A stretch of 64,000 bases of DNA from Arthrobacter gandavensis (GCF_009192735.1 NZ_VTFU01000001.1:1200806-1264805); one strand, 5' to 3'. Shown: positions 18,301 to 29,146, counted from the stretch's first letter. Program-made: numbers and translations. Notes: a model not told the origin generated them from the letters alone.

Positions 18301-19569
18301 ATGACTGCGGAACGTTCAGCACTGGCCGCAAGACCACCGATGGGCTGGAACAGCTGGGACTGCTTCGGCGCCTCCGTCACGGAGGCTGAGGTGCTCGCGA
18401 ATGCGCGGTACATGGCGGAGCACTTGCTTCCCTACGGGTGGGATACGGTCGTCGTGGACATCCAGTGGTACGAGCCGGACCCCGGCACGAGTGACTACCG
18501 CACCGTCTCGGCACCGGTCCTCGATGGCTGGGGCAGGCCGCAGCCCGCGCGCAGCCGGTTCCCCTCGGCGAAACGCGACGGCTTCACGGAATTGGCTGAA
18601 CAGGTCCATGCGCTCGGTCTCCGCTTTGGCGTGCACCTGATGCGAGGGGTGCCCCGCCGCGCCGCCGACGAGCACCTCCCGGTTCTCGGTTCCCCGGCCA
18701 CCTGTGCTGACATCGCCGACCGGACAAACGTCTGCTCCTGGAATCCGGACAATTACGGCGTCAACATGGAAGCGCCGGGAGCGCAGGCCTACTACGACTC
18801 AGTCCTGGCGCAGCTGGCCTCGTGGGGCGTCGACTTCATTAAGCTCGACGATGTCCTGTACCCGCCCATCCAAACCGACGAGATCGCAGCGATTTCGCGT
18901 GCGATCGATGCTGCCGGCCGGCCGATGGTCCTGAGCCTCTCTCCCGGCAAACAACTGTCACTGAAAAACCTCGACCTGCTGCGCGAAACAGCACAAATGT
19001 GGCGGATCTCCGACGATTTCTGGGATGAATGGGCGCATCTCCACGAACAGTTCCAGCGGGCTGCGCGCTGGGCTCCCCACCAGCGTCCAGGGGCTTGGGC
19101 AGACGCTGACATGCTTCCCCTTGGCCGAATCGGCATTCGTGCGCACGTGGGCGACGACCGCCAAAGCCGATTCACGCCAGCGGAACAGCGCACACTGATG
19201 ACGTTGTGGTGCCTTATGCGTTCGCCTCTGATGTTCGGCGGACACCTTCCGGATTCCTCCCGGGAAACGTTGGCGATGCTGACAAATGATGAGGTGCTGG
19301 CACTCCTGGAGTGTGACTCGAGCCGTGAGACCGTGCGTGACGGCAATTTGGTCATCTGGGCGGCCGAGCGCGACGGCGCCCAATGGCGCGCGGTGTTTTG
19401 GCTCGGATCCGAGGCAACAACGTACAAGGCACACCTCGCGGACCTGGGGTGCTCTCATTGGGACGAAGCGCGCGATGCGTGGGGGCGCGAACCGCTGACG
19501 GCCACCAACGGATCCATCACTCTGGACGTGGAGCCTCATGGAGTTCGGCTGCTGCGGTTCGGGGACTGA
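18301..19569 (+). CDS. GH27-family alpha-galactosidase / beta-L-arabinopyranosidase
   Basis: 422-residue clan GH-D enzyme. It starts with the hallmark PPMGWNSWDCFGASVTE; YGWDTVVVDIQWYEP follows. The likely nucleophile is Asp183 in IKLDDVLYPP and the acid/base Asp238 in WRISDDFWDEW. KLDD replaces the more common KWDY, so specificity may differ from classical alpha-galactosidases; some GH27 enzymes cleave beta-L-arabinopyranose. The ATG at 18301 is chosen, 34 bases after the GH51 stop. Starts at 18250 or 18256 would overlap that gene and add only unconserved residues. Last gene of the glycan locus, no signal peptide. Confidence 0.85.
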   Translation: MTAERSALAARPPMGWNSWDCFGASVTEAEVLANARYMAEHLLPYGWDTVVVDIQWYEPDPGTSDYRTVSAPVLDGWGRPQPARSRFPSAKRDGFTELAEQVHALGLRFGVHLMRGVPRRAADEHLPVLGSPATCADIADRTNVCSWNPDNYGVNMEAPGAQAYYDSVLAQLASWGVDFIKLDDVLYPPIQTDEIAAISRAIDAAGRPMVLSLSPGKQLSLKNLDLLRETAQMWRISDDFWDEWAHLHEQFQRAARWAPHQRPGAWADADMLPLGRIGIRAHVGDDRQSRFTPAEQRTLMTLWCLMRSPLMFGGHLPDSSRETLAMLTNDEVLALLECDSSRETVRDGNLVIWAAERDGAQWRAVFWLGSEATTYKAHLADLGCSHWDEARDAWGREPLTATNGSITLDVEPHGVRLLRFGD

Positions 19570-19596
19570 CGGCCGGGCATCCCCACCGGCGGCACG

Positions 19597-19978
19597 TCAC
19601 ACCCACTGCACCAGCTGGACAATCAGCCCGTTCGGATCGCGGTACTGGGCAAAGCGCTCGCCCCAGCCCTCCGTTTCCGGCGGGATGACAACGTCGACGC
19701 CGCGAGCTTCCAGTTCCCGGTGATAACCATCCAGATCCATTACCACCAGCACCAGCAGCAGCCCGTCTCCGGCGCTGCCCGCCGCTTCGGGCGGCTTGAA
19801 GGTCTGCAGACCGGTTCGGAGAAAGATGATGTTCGATCCGCCGTCCGGTGCGAAGGGACGAGAAACCGTCACTGCTCATTTGGACTTTGTAGTTAAAGTG
19901 CTCCGTCAGAAAGCGCGCCGATGCTTTAGGCTCCGGCACGTTCAAAGAAATGGCGAAGGCACTGACCGCGTGCTCCAT
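19597..19978 (-). pseudogene. VOC (glyoxalase-like) protein gene broken by a one-base frameshift
   Basis: The first frame encodes MEHAVSAFAISLNVPEPKAS and continues to YKVQMSSDGFSSL. The homologous continuation APDGGSNIIFLRTGLQTFKP and the C-terminus FAQYRDPNGLIVQLVQWV lie in another frame. Deleting one base near 19851-19856 would join them into a normal VOC protein of about 126 residues. VOC proteins include dioxygenases, glyoxalases and antibiotic-resistance proteins; no more specific call is possible. It is convergent with the GH27 gene. A sequencing error is an alternative to real inactivation. Confidence 0.7.
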
Positions 19979-20032
19979 GCTGGTCCCCTCTCACCGGGAG
20001 TTTCCGTTGCCGCTCCCGTGTTTTCCGGCTGG

Positions 20033-22107
<2,075 letters not shown>

Positions 22108-22126
22108 TGTTCCTCCTTGTGCCGGA

Positions 22127-23227
22127 TCAGCCGCTCTCGTCCAGGCGCAGAATCCGGTCATCGTCTTCTCCGGGCCGGCCCCGGCCGTCCGTGTTGTTGG
22201 TGAGCACCCACACTGTGCCGTCCGGGGCGGTGACGGCGTCGCGCAGCCGCCCGTACTCACCTGTCAGCGCGTCGGCGGAGGTCCGGAGATCATCCAGCGG
22301 CACCGTCCGCAGCCGTTCCCCGCGCAGATTGGCGATGTACACGAAGTTTCCCGCCACCGTAATGCCGCTGGGGCTTGCCTCCGACGGATCCCACTGCTGA
22401 ACCGGATCAATGAAGCCGTCCCCGCCGGCGATCCCCTCCACATCGGGCCAGCCGTAATTGCCGCCGGGTTCAATCACGTTGAGTTCGTCCCAGGTGTTCT
22501 GCCCAAATTCACTCGAATAGAGGGTTCCCTCCGCGTCCCAGGCGAGGCCCTGCGGATTGCGGTGTCCGAAGCTGTAGACAAGCGAGCCGGGAAACGGGTT
22601 GTCCTCCGGGGCGCCGCCTTCCGGAGTCATCCGCAGGATCTTTCCGGAGAGGGATTGTGTGTCCTGGGCGCTGTCACGGTTTCCGGCGTCTCCGGTGCTG
22701 GCGTAGAGCATTCCGTCCGGCCCGAACGCGAGGCGTCCACCGTTGTGGATGGGGCCCGCCTCGATCCCCGCCACAATGGTCTCGGAGCTGCCCAGCCCCA
22801 GGGAACCGGCGCCGCCCGTCAGTTCCCGCCGCTCGATGCGGTTCTCATCGCCCGCGGTCAAGTAGCTGTAGAGGTATCCGTCCCGCACGGTGATGCCCAG
22901 CAGGCCGCCCTCCCCGCTGCTCCCTCCCCCACCGGCTGCGCTGCTGATGATGATGCCGACCTCGCGGGGGTTTCCCTGGGCGTCCAGTTCGAGGATCCGG
23001 GCGGAATCGCGTTCGCTGACCAACGGGGTGCCGCCGTGGAAGGTGATGGACCACGGTGCTTCAAGTCCGGTTGTGACCGTTTGCGGGGAAGCGGCGTCAG
23101 CGGCAGGGTTGTCCCCGCCGGCGGCCGCCGGGTCCCGGCCGGCGGATTCGTAACTGCACGCCGTCACCATGGCCAGGCACACGGAAGCAGCCACGGCTGC
23201 GGCCGTTCGGCGTCGTCGTCGTTCCAT
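22127..23227 (-). CDS. Secreted PQQ-dependent sugar dehydrogenase-type beta-propeller lipoprotein
   Basis: 366-residue lipoprotein of the soluble aldose/glucose-sorbosone dehydrogenase family. A basic n-region (MERRRRR), a hydrophobic stretch and the lipobox VTAC form the signal; an Ala/Gly/Asp-rich linker follows. The propeller shows family motifs: TGLEAPWSITFHGGTPLVSERDSARI, GEGGLLGITVRDGYLYSYL, HNGGRLAFGPDGMLYASTGDAG, FGHRNPQGLAWDAEGTLYSSEFGQ and GGNYGWPDVEG. ATG at 23227 gives a compact signal peptide; 23245 is an alternative start. The catalytic His lies in IHNGG. It should oxidise aldoses outside the membrane with PQQ, which the host may have to acquire. Confidence 0.88.
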   Translation of the reverse strand: MERRRRRTAAAVAASVCLAMVTACSYESAGRDPAAAGGDNPAADAASPQTVTTGLEAPWSITFHGGTPLVSERDSARILELDAQGNPREVGIIISSAAGGGGSSGEGGLLGITVRDGYLYSYLTAGDENRIERRELTGGAGSLGLGSSETIVAGIEAGPIHNGGRLAFGPDGMLYASTGDAGNRDSAQDTQSLSGKILRMTPEGGAPEDNPFPGSLVYSFGHRNPQGLAWDAEGTLYSSEFGQNTWDELNVIEPGGNYGWPDVEGIAGGDGFIDPVQQWDPSEASPSGITVAGNFVYIANLRGERLRTVPLDDLRTSADALTGEYGRLRDAVTAPDGTVWVLTNNTDGRGRPGEDDDRILRLDESG

Positions 23228-23373
23228 GGCGGGTCCACGTTCCATCTGTCGGGCATTCCTGGGGTGGGGGTGTTCCCAAGGGTAAGGGGCCGTGCGGTCC
23301 CAGACGAGACCCTGACTGCGCATTGTTATGCTCGGCGGCACCACCGTTCTGCACGTTGAGACAAGGAGCTTTT

Positions 23374-23457
23374 ATGATCGGGATCCTTCCGGCCACCACC
23401 AGCCGCATCCGTGATGTCTTGGTGCCATGGCTCCTGCGCAGAGATTTGGCGGCCTAG
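23374..23457 (+). CDS. Possible 27-codon leader ORF ahead of the HAD gene
   Basis: ATG at 23374 is preceded by AAGGAG five bases away, the best ribosome site in this region. The frame reads MIGILPATTSRIRDVLVPWL and ends RRDLAA before a TAG at 23455. The ATG of the HAD gene follows that TAG directly and lies in the same frame, while the HAD start itself has no good ribosome site. It may couple translation to the HAD gene, or be the remnant N-terminus of a longer protein cut by a nonsense codon. The peptide matches nothing recognised. Confidence 0.4.
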   Translation: MIGILPATTSRIRDVLVPWLLRRDLAA

Positions 23458-24080
23458 ATGAGCCGGCTGTCCCGCCCCGGCCTGTGGTACCTCTTCGACT
23501 ACGGCATGGTGATCTCCACGGCACCCGAGCAAGCGGACTGGCGGGCCCTGCGTCAGGCCACCGGGCTGGATCTTCAGCCGGCCGGAAGTCCCTATTGGAG
23601 CCGCCGCGATGCCTTCGACGCCGGAACAGCGGACCCCGCACAGTACTGGACGGCAGTCCTGGGCCGGGCGCCAACCCCGGAAGAGCTGTGTGAGCTGGAA
23701 GCCCTCGACGCGGCCCAGTGGTCCCACCTCAATCCCAACACCCTGGCCGTCCTGGACACGCTCAGGGAGGAGGGTGCCTCCCTGGCGCTGCTGTCGAACA
23801 TGCCCGCGGCGATGTCGCGCCGCTACGCCGCCAAGGCTGTGTGGCCGCGGTATTTTTCGCGCCTGTACTTCAGCGGGCAGCTGGGGATGATGAAACCCGA
23901 TCCGCGGATCTTCGGCCATTCGGCCATGTGGCCACTGACCTGAAAGCGCGGCCGGCAGACATTGTCTTCATTGATGACAACGCCCTGAACATAGCCGCCG
24001 CGAAGGAACAGGGGTTTCAAACGGTGCTGCACACCGGCACCATGGATCTGCGGGCGGAGCTGGCCCGGCTCGCCCGGTAA
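23458..24080 (+). pseudogene. HAD-family hydrolase gene broken by an 8-bp tandem duplication
   Basis: The first frame starts RPGLWYLFDYGMVIS (first Asp of the HAD motif) and continues through LALLSNMP to LGMMKPDPRIFGH, then runs into an early stop after 161 residues. The expected continuation VATDLKARPADIVFIDDNALN and its C-terminus lie in another frame ending at 24080. The break is the direct repeat TCGGCCAT at 23912-23919 and 23920-23927; removal of one copy restores FGHVATDLK in frame and a normal protein of about 204 residues. Substrate unknown; haloacid- or sugar-phosphatase-like. The duplication could be recent and reversible. Confidence 0.8.
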
Positions 24081-24129
24081 CAAGCGGCCCTGCAGCAATC
24101 GGCGCCGCAGCCGGCAGGAAGGAGAATCC

Positions 24130-24651
24130 ATGGAGATCCTGTTCGTTCACGGGGCCGGAGGATGGCTGGACGACCAGCTGATGGCCGCAGATCTGCGCAG
24201 CATGCCGGGCGCTGAGGTGCTGGCACCCCGGTTTCCCGACGAGGACATGTCGGCCGCAGCCTGGCGCCGCGAACTGAGCCGGCAGCTCCGGAACATCGGC
24301 CCGGAACCGGTCGTCGTCGCCCATTCCTTCGGCGCATCCATGGTCCTCCTGCAGTACGCGGATGACCCCGTGGAACCCCTGCCCCGCGGGCTGGTCCTGT
24401 TGGCGATGCCGTTCTGGGGCTCTGAAGGCTGGCAGGCGGAGTACTCCCTGCCCGGGGATGCCGAACTGCCGGCGGATCTGCCGCTGTTCCTCCACCAGTG
24501 CATGGACGACGACGTCGTGCCGGCTGATCATGTGGACCGCCACGCGTCCCGGCTTCCGCAGGCCGTCATCCGCCGCCATGACAGCGGCGGACACCAGTTT
24601 CAGGGGCGGATGGGCGAAGTCCTCCAAGATGTCAGGATGCTGGGACACTGA
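24130..24651 (+). CDS. Small alpha/beta hydrolase (RBBP9/YdeN-like)
   Basis: 173-residue serine hydrolase with all catalytic elements in order: oxyanion-side VHGAGG near the N-terminus, nucleophile elbow AHSFGAS (about residue 67), Asp in MDDDVVP and His in DSGGHQF. Length and layout fit the RBBP9/YdeN group of small esterase-like proteins. ATG at 24130 follows AGGAAGGAG. It lies 49 bases after the broken HAD gene and is convergent with the kinase gene. Natural substrate unknown. Confidence 0.85.
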   Translation: MEILFVHGAGGWLDDQLMAADLRSMPGAEVLAPRFPDEDMSAAAWRRELSRQLRNIGPEPVVVAHSFGASMVLLQYADDPVEPLPRGLVLLAMPFWGSEGWQAEYSLPGDAELPADLPLFLHQCMDDDVVPADHVDRHASRLPQAVIRRHDSGGHQFQGRMGEVLQDVRMLGH

Positions 24652-24663
24652 GCTCTCCGGGCG

Positions 24664-25215
24664 TCAACCGCTGAGCAGGAATGCCCCGCTTTCCACGGCT
24701 TCCCGGACTCTTGCCAGCGTCATCTCCGGGGTATCCGCGGAGGTGTCGATCGCATGCCGGTTCAGGGCTCCCAGATCCGCGAACTGATCCCACATCGCGG
24801 TGACGGGCCCTTCTTCGACGAGTGCCCCGGGCAATGTCCTGGCCAGCGCCCGCCGCAGGGCTTCCTCCCGGCTCGGGCGCAGCACTATCCAGTGCACCCT
24901 GGGTGTTCCGGCGCCTGCCCCGGCGGCAGTCCAGCGGAAGTGGGCCAGCATCCAGGGGCCGATGATGCCGTCGACAACAGTCACGAAGCCGCCCCCGGCA
25001 TACGTCCTGGCGGCTCCCTGGATGACGCTCATCACCGTTTGATTCTGGGCATCCGACGCGGACAGGTACGGCGGGATGTGTCCGGCTGCTATGTAATGCC
25101 AGAAATCGTCAGTCTGCAGGTGCACAGCCTTGGGATAGGTCCGGGCGAGACGTCCGGCGGTTGTGCTCTTGCCGACCCCCGGAGGCCCGGTCAGGAGGAT
25201 GACGTCCGCTGCCAT
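24664..25215 (-). CDS. AAA/zeta-toxin-like small nucleotide kinase
   Basis: 183-residue P-loop protein. Walker A is GPPGVGKST at about residues 10-18, followed by TDDFWHYI, a substrate-binding region seen in small-molecule kinases such as shikimate/gluconate kinases and chloramphenicol phosphotransferase. VHWIVLRPSREEALRRALAR resembles the lid/arginine region. ATG at 25215 is used because conserved sequence begins there; 42 upstream codons in the same frame look like non-coding sequence. No ribosome site is evident, so leaderless translation is possible. Function cannot be specified. Confidence 0.7.
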   Translation of the reverse strand: MAADVILLTGPPGVGKSTTAGRLARTYPKAVHLQTDDFWHYIAAGHIPPYLSASDAQNQTVMSVIQGAARTYAGGGFVTVVDGIIGPWMLAHFRWTAAGAGAGTPRVHWIVLRPSREEALRRALARTLPGALVEEGPVTAMWDQFADLGALNRHAIDTSADTPEMTLARVREAVESGAFLLSG

Positions 25216-25358
25216 GGCGTTCACAGTACCGCTTCGGTTTGAGGGACGGGGTTTCAGGGAAGCGGCAGTTCGCGGAGAACTAGGACAGGCCGGGGAGAAC
25301 GGGACAGGCCGGGCACCTGTACACAAACCGGGAAACCGCAAAAACGCGCTTTAACGAC

Positions 25359-25392
25359 AAAAGACCCAATGAAACTTTCGTTCCATCAGGCC
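25359..25392 (-). terminator. Terminator after tRNA-Pro
   Basis: On the minus strand a 13-position stem (GGCCTGATGGAAC pairing, with G-T wobbles, to GTTTCATTGGGTC), closed by a GAAA tetraloop, is followed by TTTT. It begins 7 bases after the tRNA 3' end. This is a standard intrinsic terminator. Confidence 0.75.
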
Positions 25393-25398
25393 CAATTG

Positions 25399-25472
25399 TC
25401 GGGTTGACAGGATTTGAACCTGCGACCCCCTGACCCCCAGTCAGGTGCGCTACCAAGCTGCGCCACAACCCG
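25399..25472 (-). tRNA. tRNA-Pro (anticodon GGG)
   Basis: 74-base cloverleaf on the minus strand. The acceptor stem is CGGGTTG paired with CAACCCG, with discriminator A; no CCA is encoded. The D arm is GCGCAGCTTGGTAGCGC and the T arm GCAGGTTCAAATCCTGT. The anticodon stem CCTGA/TCAGG carries the 7-base loop CTGGGGG, placing GGG at positions 34-36 for proline codons CCC and CCU. The terminator follows directly. Confidence 0.95.
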
Positions 25473-25550
25473 TTACCCAGCCGGTTTGTTTCCGGCCGAA
25501 CCAACTCGAATACTCTACATCATTGCCGGTGCTTTTCCCGAATCGGGAAA

Positions 25551-25577
25551 CCCCGAAGGCCTCAGCAGCCTCCGGGG
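25551..25577 (-). terminator. Terminator after der
   Basis: On the minus strand CCCCGGAGGC pairs with GCCTTCGGGG (one mismatch), followed by TTTCCC. It lies 12 bases after the der stop codon. A second perfect palindrome (TTTCCCG/CGGGAAA) at 25533-25549 adjoins it. Confidence 0.6.
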
Positions 25578-25588
25578 CACCACAATGT

Positions 25589-27142
25589 CTAGCGGTTCTT
25601 GCCGCGCTTTTCGCGCACGCGCATGTTGACTTCGATGGGCGTGCCCTCGAAACCGAACGTCTCACGCAGGCGGCGGGTGATGAACCGGCGGTAGCCCGGA
25701 TCCAGGAACCCGGTGGTGAACAGGACAAACTTCGGCGGGCGGGACGATGCCTGCGTGCCGAAGAGGATGCGGGGCTGCTTGCCGCCGCGCACCGGGTGCG
25801 GATGCGCCGCAACAAGCTCACCCAGGAAGGCATTGAGCTTGCCGGTGGGGATGCGCTTGTCCCAGCTCTCCAGGGCCTTGTCCAGCGCCGGAACGAGCTT
25901 GTCCTTGTGCCAGCCGGTCTTGGCTGAGATGTTCACGCTCGGGGCCCACTCCACGTGGGCCAGGTCGCGCTCGATCTCGATCTGCAGGTAGCGGCGGCGT
26001 TCGTCGTCGAGCAGATCCCACTTGTTGAAGGCCAGCACCAGGGCACGGCCGGACTCGATGGCGAGCTGCAGGATGCGGACGTCCTGTTCGCTGAGGACTT
26101 CGTCCACGGCCAGGAGCACGACGGCGACCTCGGCCTTTTCCAGCGCGGACTGGGTCCGGAGCGAAGCGTAGAAGTCGGCGCCCTGTGCCATGTGCTGGCG
26201 GCGGCGGATACCGGCGGTGTCCACGAAGCGCCAGGTGCGCCCGCCGAGTTCGATGAGCTCATCAACCGGGTCGCGGGTGGTGCCGGCGGTGTCGTCAACA
26301 ACAACGCGCTCGGTGCCGGCCAGCTTGTTCAGCAGCGAGGACTTGCCCACGTTCGGACGTCCAATCAGGGCGATGCGGCGCGGCCCGCCGGACTTGTCCA
26401 GTCCGCCGTAGGCCGAGTACTCGGGCAGCACCTCCATGACGGCGTCGAGCATGTCGGCGGTGCCGCGGCCGTGCAGGGCCGAAACCGGGTACGGTTCGCC
26501 GAACCCAAGGCCCCAGAGCTGGGAAGCGTCGGCTTCGTTCTGGATGTCGTCCACCTTGTTGGCAACAACGATGACCGGCTTCTTCTTGCCGCGGAGCATC
26601 CGCACCACGGCTTCATCCGTGGCGGTGATGCCAACGGTGGCGTCAACCACAAGCATGACGGCGTCCGCGTGATCCACGGCCACCTCGGCCTGGCCTGCCA
26701 CGCGGGCATGGATGCCGCGGGCGTCGTGCTCCCAGCCGCCGGTGTCAACGAGCGTGAAATTCACGCCGTTCCAGGTGGCGGGGTAGGAAACGCGGTCGCG
26801 GGTGACGCCGGGGGTGTCCTCGACAACTGCTTCGCGGCGGCCGAGGATACGGTTCACCAGGGTGGACTTGCCGACGTTCGGCCGTCCCACGATGGCGACG
26901 ACGGGGTCCTGCAGGAGGGGCGCGTCTTCGTCGTACTCTTCGAAGCCGCCGGCCAGCAGGGCTGCGTCTTCTTCGTCGAGTTCATAGTCGTCCAGGCCGG
27001 CCCGCAGCGTCTCCGCGCGCAGCTCGGTCTCGGCGTCGTCCATTGTGGCCAGGCGTTCGTTAACCTGGTCCTCTCCGGCCGGAATGTACTCTTCCTGGCC
27101 CGTCTCGTCGCCGGCGCTGCCGGAATATGAGGAGTTCGTCAT
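25589..27142 (-). CDS. der: Ribosome biogenesis GTPase Der (EngA)
   Basis: 517-residue double-GTPase. An acidic N-terminal extension of about 75 residues, typical for actinobacteria, precedes the first G domain ([26 protein letters not shown]). The second G domain has [22 protein letters not shown] and NKWD. The C-terminal KH-like domain ends with the basic [12 protein letters not shown]. Der acts in 50S subunit maturation. It is the last gene of the parA-to-der operon, 192 bases after cmk. In many relatives an acyltransferase gene lies between cmk and der; here that space holds only a hairpin. Confidence 0.97.
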   Translation of the reverse strand: MTNSSYSGSAGDETGQEEYIPAGEDQVNERLATMDDAETELRAETLRAGLDDYELDEEDAALLAGGFEEYDEDAPLLQDPVVAIVGRPNVGKSTLVNRILGRREAVVEDTPGVTRDRVSYPATWNGVNFTLVDTGGWEHDARGIHARVAGQAEVAVDHADAVMLVVDATVGITATDEAVVRMLRGKKKPVIVVANKVDDIQNEADASQLWGLGFGEPYPVSALHGRGTADMLDAVMEVLPEYSAYGGLDKSGGPRRIALIGRPNVGKSSLLNKLAGTERVVVDDTAGTTRDPVDELIELGGRTWRFVDTAGIRRRQHMAQGADFYASLRTQSALEKAEVAVVLLAVDEVLSEQDVRILQLAIESGRALVLAFNKWDLLDDERRRYLQIEIERDLAHVEWAPSVNISAKTGWHKDKLVPALDKALESWDKRIPTGKLNAFLGELVAAHPHPVRGGKQPRILFGTQASSRPPKFVLFTTGFLDPGYRRFITRRLRETFGFEGTPIEVNMRVREKRGKNR

Positions 27143-27274
27143 TTTTGCTTTCTTTCCGTTGAGGTCTGCAGCACTGCAAGCAGGCCGTCCCCGGACAGTT
27201 CAGCCCGGTAAGTTTTGTGAGGGGTTCCGCGGGTGATGACACCGCAGTCCCACCTGTCCATTGAAACACGTGCG

Positions 27275-27305
27275 GCACCGGCAGGGCATTTGACCCTGCC
27301 GGTGC
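27275..27305 (-). terminator. Strong hairpin between cmk and der
   Basis: A perfect 12-bp stem, GCACCGGCAGGG with CCCTGCCGGTGC, and a 7-base loop lie 30 bases after the cmk stop. The following minus-strand bases (CGCACGTGTTTC) have only a short T run, so this may be a partial terminator or an mRNA-stabilising hairpin separating der from the upstream operon. Confidence 0.55.
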
Positions 27306-27334
27306 ACGTCCGCATCGTTTGTCTCCGCAGAGAC

Positions 27335-28036
27335 CTAGTGTGTGCTGGAATACACCACGTCCAGCACGGCCTGCACGGTTTCTTCGAAGTCCAGGTCGGA
27401 GGAGTCGATGGTGACCACGCCGTCGGCCGCCTGCTGGAAGTTCACCACGGTGGAATCCTTGGCGTCGCGGGTCAGGACCTGTTCCTTGAGCGCCGCTGCG
27501 CTTTGGGTGCCGCCGAGCTGGACGCCGCGGCGCCGCATGCGGGCTTCCTCGGACGCGGTGAGGAGGATGCGCACCTCGGCCCGCGGTGCGACGACGGTGG
27601 TGATGTCCCGGCCTTCGGCCACGATGCGCAGGCCGGAGTCGGCGATCATCTGCTGCTGGCGGCGGACCAGTTCAGCGCGCGCACCCAGTGTGGTGGCCAC
27701 GGCGCTGACCGAGGAGGAGACCGACGGTTCACGGATAGCGTCCGTGACGTCGCGGCCGCTGACGCGGACCCATTCGGCATCCGGGGACGTGCTCAGCTCA
27801 ATGTCGGCGTTGCGGGTGGCGGCTTCGACGGCCACGGCGTCCGTGAGGTCGATACCCGCTTCCATGCAGTAGAGCGTGACTGCCCGGTACATGGCCCCGG
27901 TGTCCAGGTATGCCGCGTGGAGCCGGCGTGCGGCTTCCCGGCTAATGCTGGACTTGCCGGATCCCGAGGGTCCGTCGATGGCCACCACAAGGGGCTTTCC
28001 CAGCCGAAACATGGCCGGATTACGTTCTTCAGTCAC
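27335..28036 (-). CDS. cmk: Cytidylate kinase
   Basis: 233-residue CMP/dCMP kinase. The P-loop GPSGSGKSS lies at about residues 22-30, then YLDTGAMYRAVTLY for nucleotide binding, SGRDVTDAIREPSV, and IVAEGRDITTVV for CMP recognition. The GTG start at 28036 overlaps the tyrA stop (GTGA) and has a GGAAGG site 7 bases upstream; an in-frame GTG at 28051 is a weaker alternative. It supplies CDP/dCDP for nucleic acid synthesis. Position between tyrA and der fits the conserved actinobacterial operon. Confidence 0.96.
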   Translation of the reverse strand: MTEERNPAMFRLGKPLVVAIDGPSGSGKSSISREAARRLHAAYLDTGAMYRAVTLYCMEAGIDLTDAVAVEAATRNADIELSTSPDAEWVRVSGRDVTDAIREPSVSSSVSAVATTLGARAELVRRQQQMIADSGLRIVAEGRDITTVVAPRAEVRILLTASEEARMRRRGVQLGGTQSAAALKEQVLTRDAKDSTVVNFQQAADGVVTIDSSDLDFEETVQAVLDVVYSSTH

Positions 28037-29142
28037 TCCACTACCTTCCACCCGCGGGCGCTCAATTCATCTACCAGGTTGTGCACGCGGCTGGGCAGGA
28101 CAGAAATCTCCGCCCGCCCCACCTGCTGGCCGGAGGAATGCTCCAGCCGAAGATCTTCCAGGTTCACGCCGATCTCGCCGATCTCCGTGAGCAGCCGGGC
28201 GATCTGGCCCGGGGTGTCATCCACCAGGACGGTGAAGCTGACGAAGGACTGCGGCGGCGCTCCATGCTTGCCCGGGATGCGTGCCTGGCCGGTGTTGCCT
28301 TCGGAAATCAGCTGGGCCATGTCCAGCCGGGCTCCGTCCGCCACCGGGTCCTCCAGCGTGTTGATGAGCCGGTTGAGGTCCTCCCGCACGCCATAGAGGA
28401 TTTCCACCAGCCGGGGGGCATTTCCGGAGAGGATCTGCACCCAGAGTTTGGGGTCGCTGGCGGCAATCCGGGTGACGTCCCGCAGGCCGTTGCCGGCCAG
28501 CGCCATGGCCTGCGCCGGTGTTTCCTGCAGCCGGCTGGCCACCAGTGAGGACATGATCTGCGGCAGGTGCGACACCAGGGCCACCGACTGGTCGTGGTCT
28601 TCGGCGCTCATGCGCGAGACCACTGCTCCGAGGTCGATGGCCAGCGCTTCGGCGACCTTGACGGCCTGCGGCGCGCTCTCCTCGCTGGCACAGATGACCC
28701 ACGGCATGGAGGTGAACAGCTCTCCCAGCGCAGCAACCGGACCGGATTTCTCCCGCCCCGCCATCGGGTGGGTGCCCACGTAGCGGCTGAGGTCGGCGCC
28801 GGAGTCGCGCAGATCCGACAGCACGGCACTCTTGACGCTGGCAATGTCCACGACGACGGCGTCGGGCCAATCCTTGAGCGCCTGCACCGCCAGGGACGCG
28901 GTAACGTCCGGCGGTGCTGCGACGACCACGAGTTCGGGCGCGAAGCCCTCCTCCACCGTTTCCAGCAGGCGGCCGGCGCCAATGTCCCGGGCGACCGCCG
29001 CCGTCGACGGCGAAATGTCGGACAACACAACGTCGACTCCCTGCCGGCGCAGCCCCAGGCCAATGCTGGTGCCGAGCAGGCCGGTGCCGATCACGAGGAC
29101 CGGACCGGACAGATGCGTGGCGGAACCCTGTGCCGCGCCCAC
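28033..29142 (-). CDS. tyrA: Prephenate dehydrogenase with C-terminal ACT domain
   Basis: 369-residue enzyme of tyrosine synthesis. The NAD-binding fold begins VLVIGTGLLGTSIGLGLRRQG. The catalytic-region motifs THPMAGREKSG and SHLPQIMSSLVA are present. The last 80 residues (FVSFTVLVDDTPGQIARLLTEIGEIGVNLEDLRLEH) form an ACT domain, probably for tyrosine feedback. GTG start 4 bases after the rluB-type stop, and overlap with cmk, place it firmly in the operon. Conversion of prephenate to 4-hydroxyphenylpyruvate is the expected reaction. Confidence 0.94.
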   Translation of the reverse strand: MGAAQGSATHLSGPVLVIGTGLLGTSIGLGLRRQGVDVVLSDISPSTAAVARDIGAGRLLETVEEGFAPELVVVAAPPDVTASLAVQALKDWPDAVVVDIASVKSAVLSDLRDSGADLSRYVGTHPMAGREKSGPVAALGELFTSMPWVICASEESAPQAVKVAEALAIDLGAVVSRMSAEDHDQSVALVSHLPQIMSSLVASRLQETPAQAMALAGNGLRDVTRIAASDPKLWVQILSGNAPRLVEILYGVREDLNRLINTLEDPVADGARLDMAQLISEGNTGQARIPGKHGAPPQSFVSFTVLVDDTPGQIARLLTEIGEIGVNLEDLRLEHSSGQQVGRAEISVLPSRVHNLVDELSARGWKVVE

Positions 29143-29146
29143 TGCC

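Noticed and set aside
19995..20018. Hairpin CGGGAG/CTCCCG after the rifampicin-monooxygenase-like gene
   Set aside because: The stem is short and on the relevant minus strand no T run follows, so a terminator call is not supported.
25261..25320. Near-repeat GGACAGGCCGGG twice in the gap before tRNA-Pro
   Set aside because: Only two short copies; too little to call a repeat element or attachment site.
25280..25504. 74-codon frame across tRNA-Pro
   Set aside because: It reads through the tRNA and its terminator; the peptide with VAGSNPVNPT is a common tRNA-antisense artefact.
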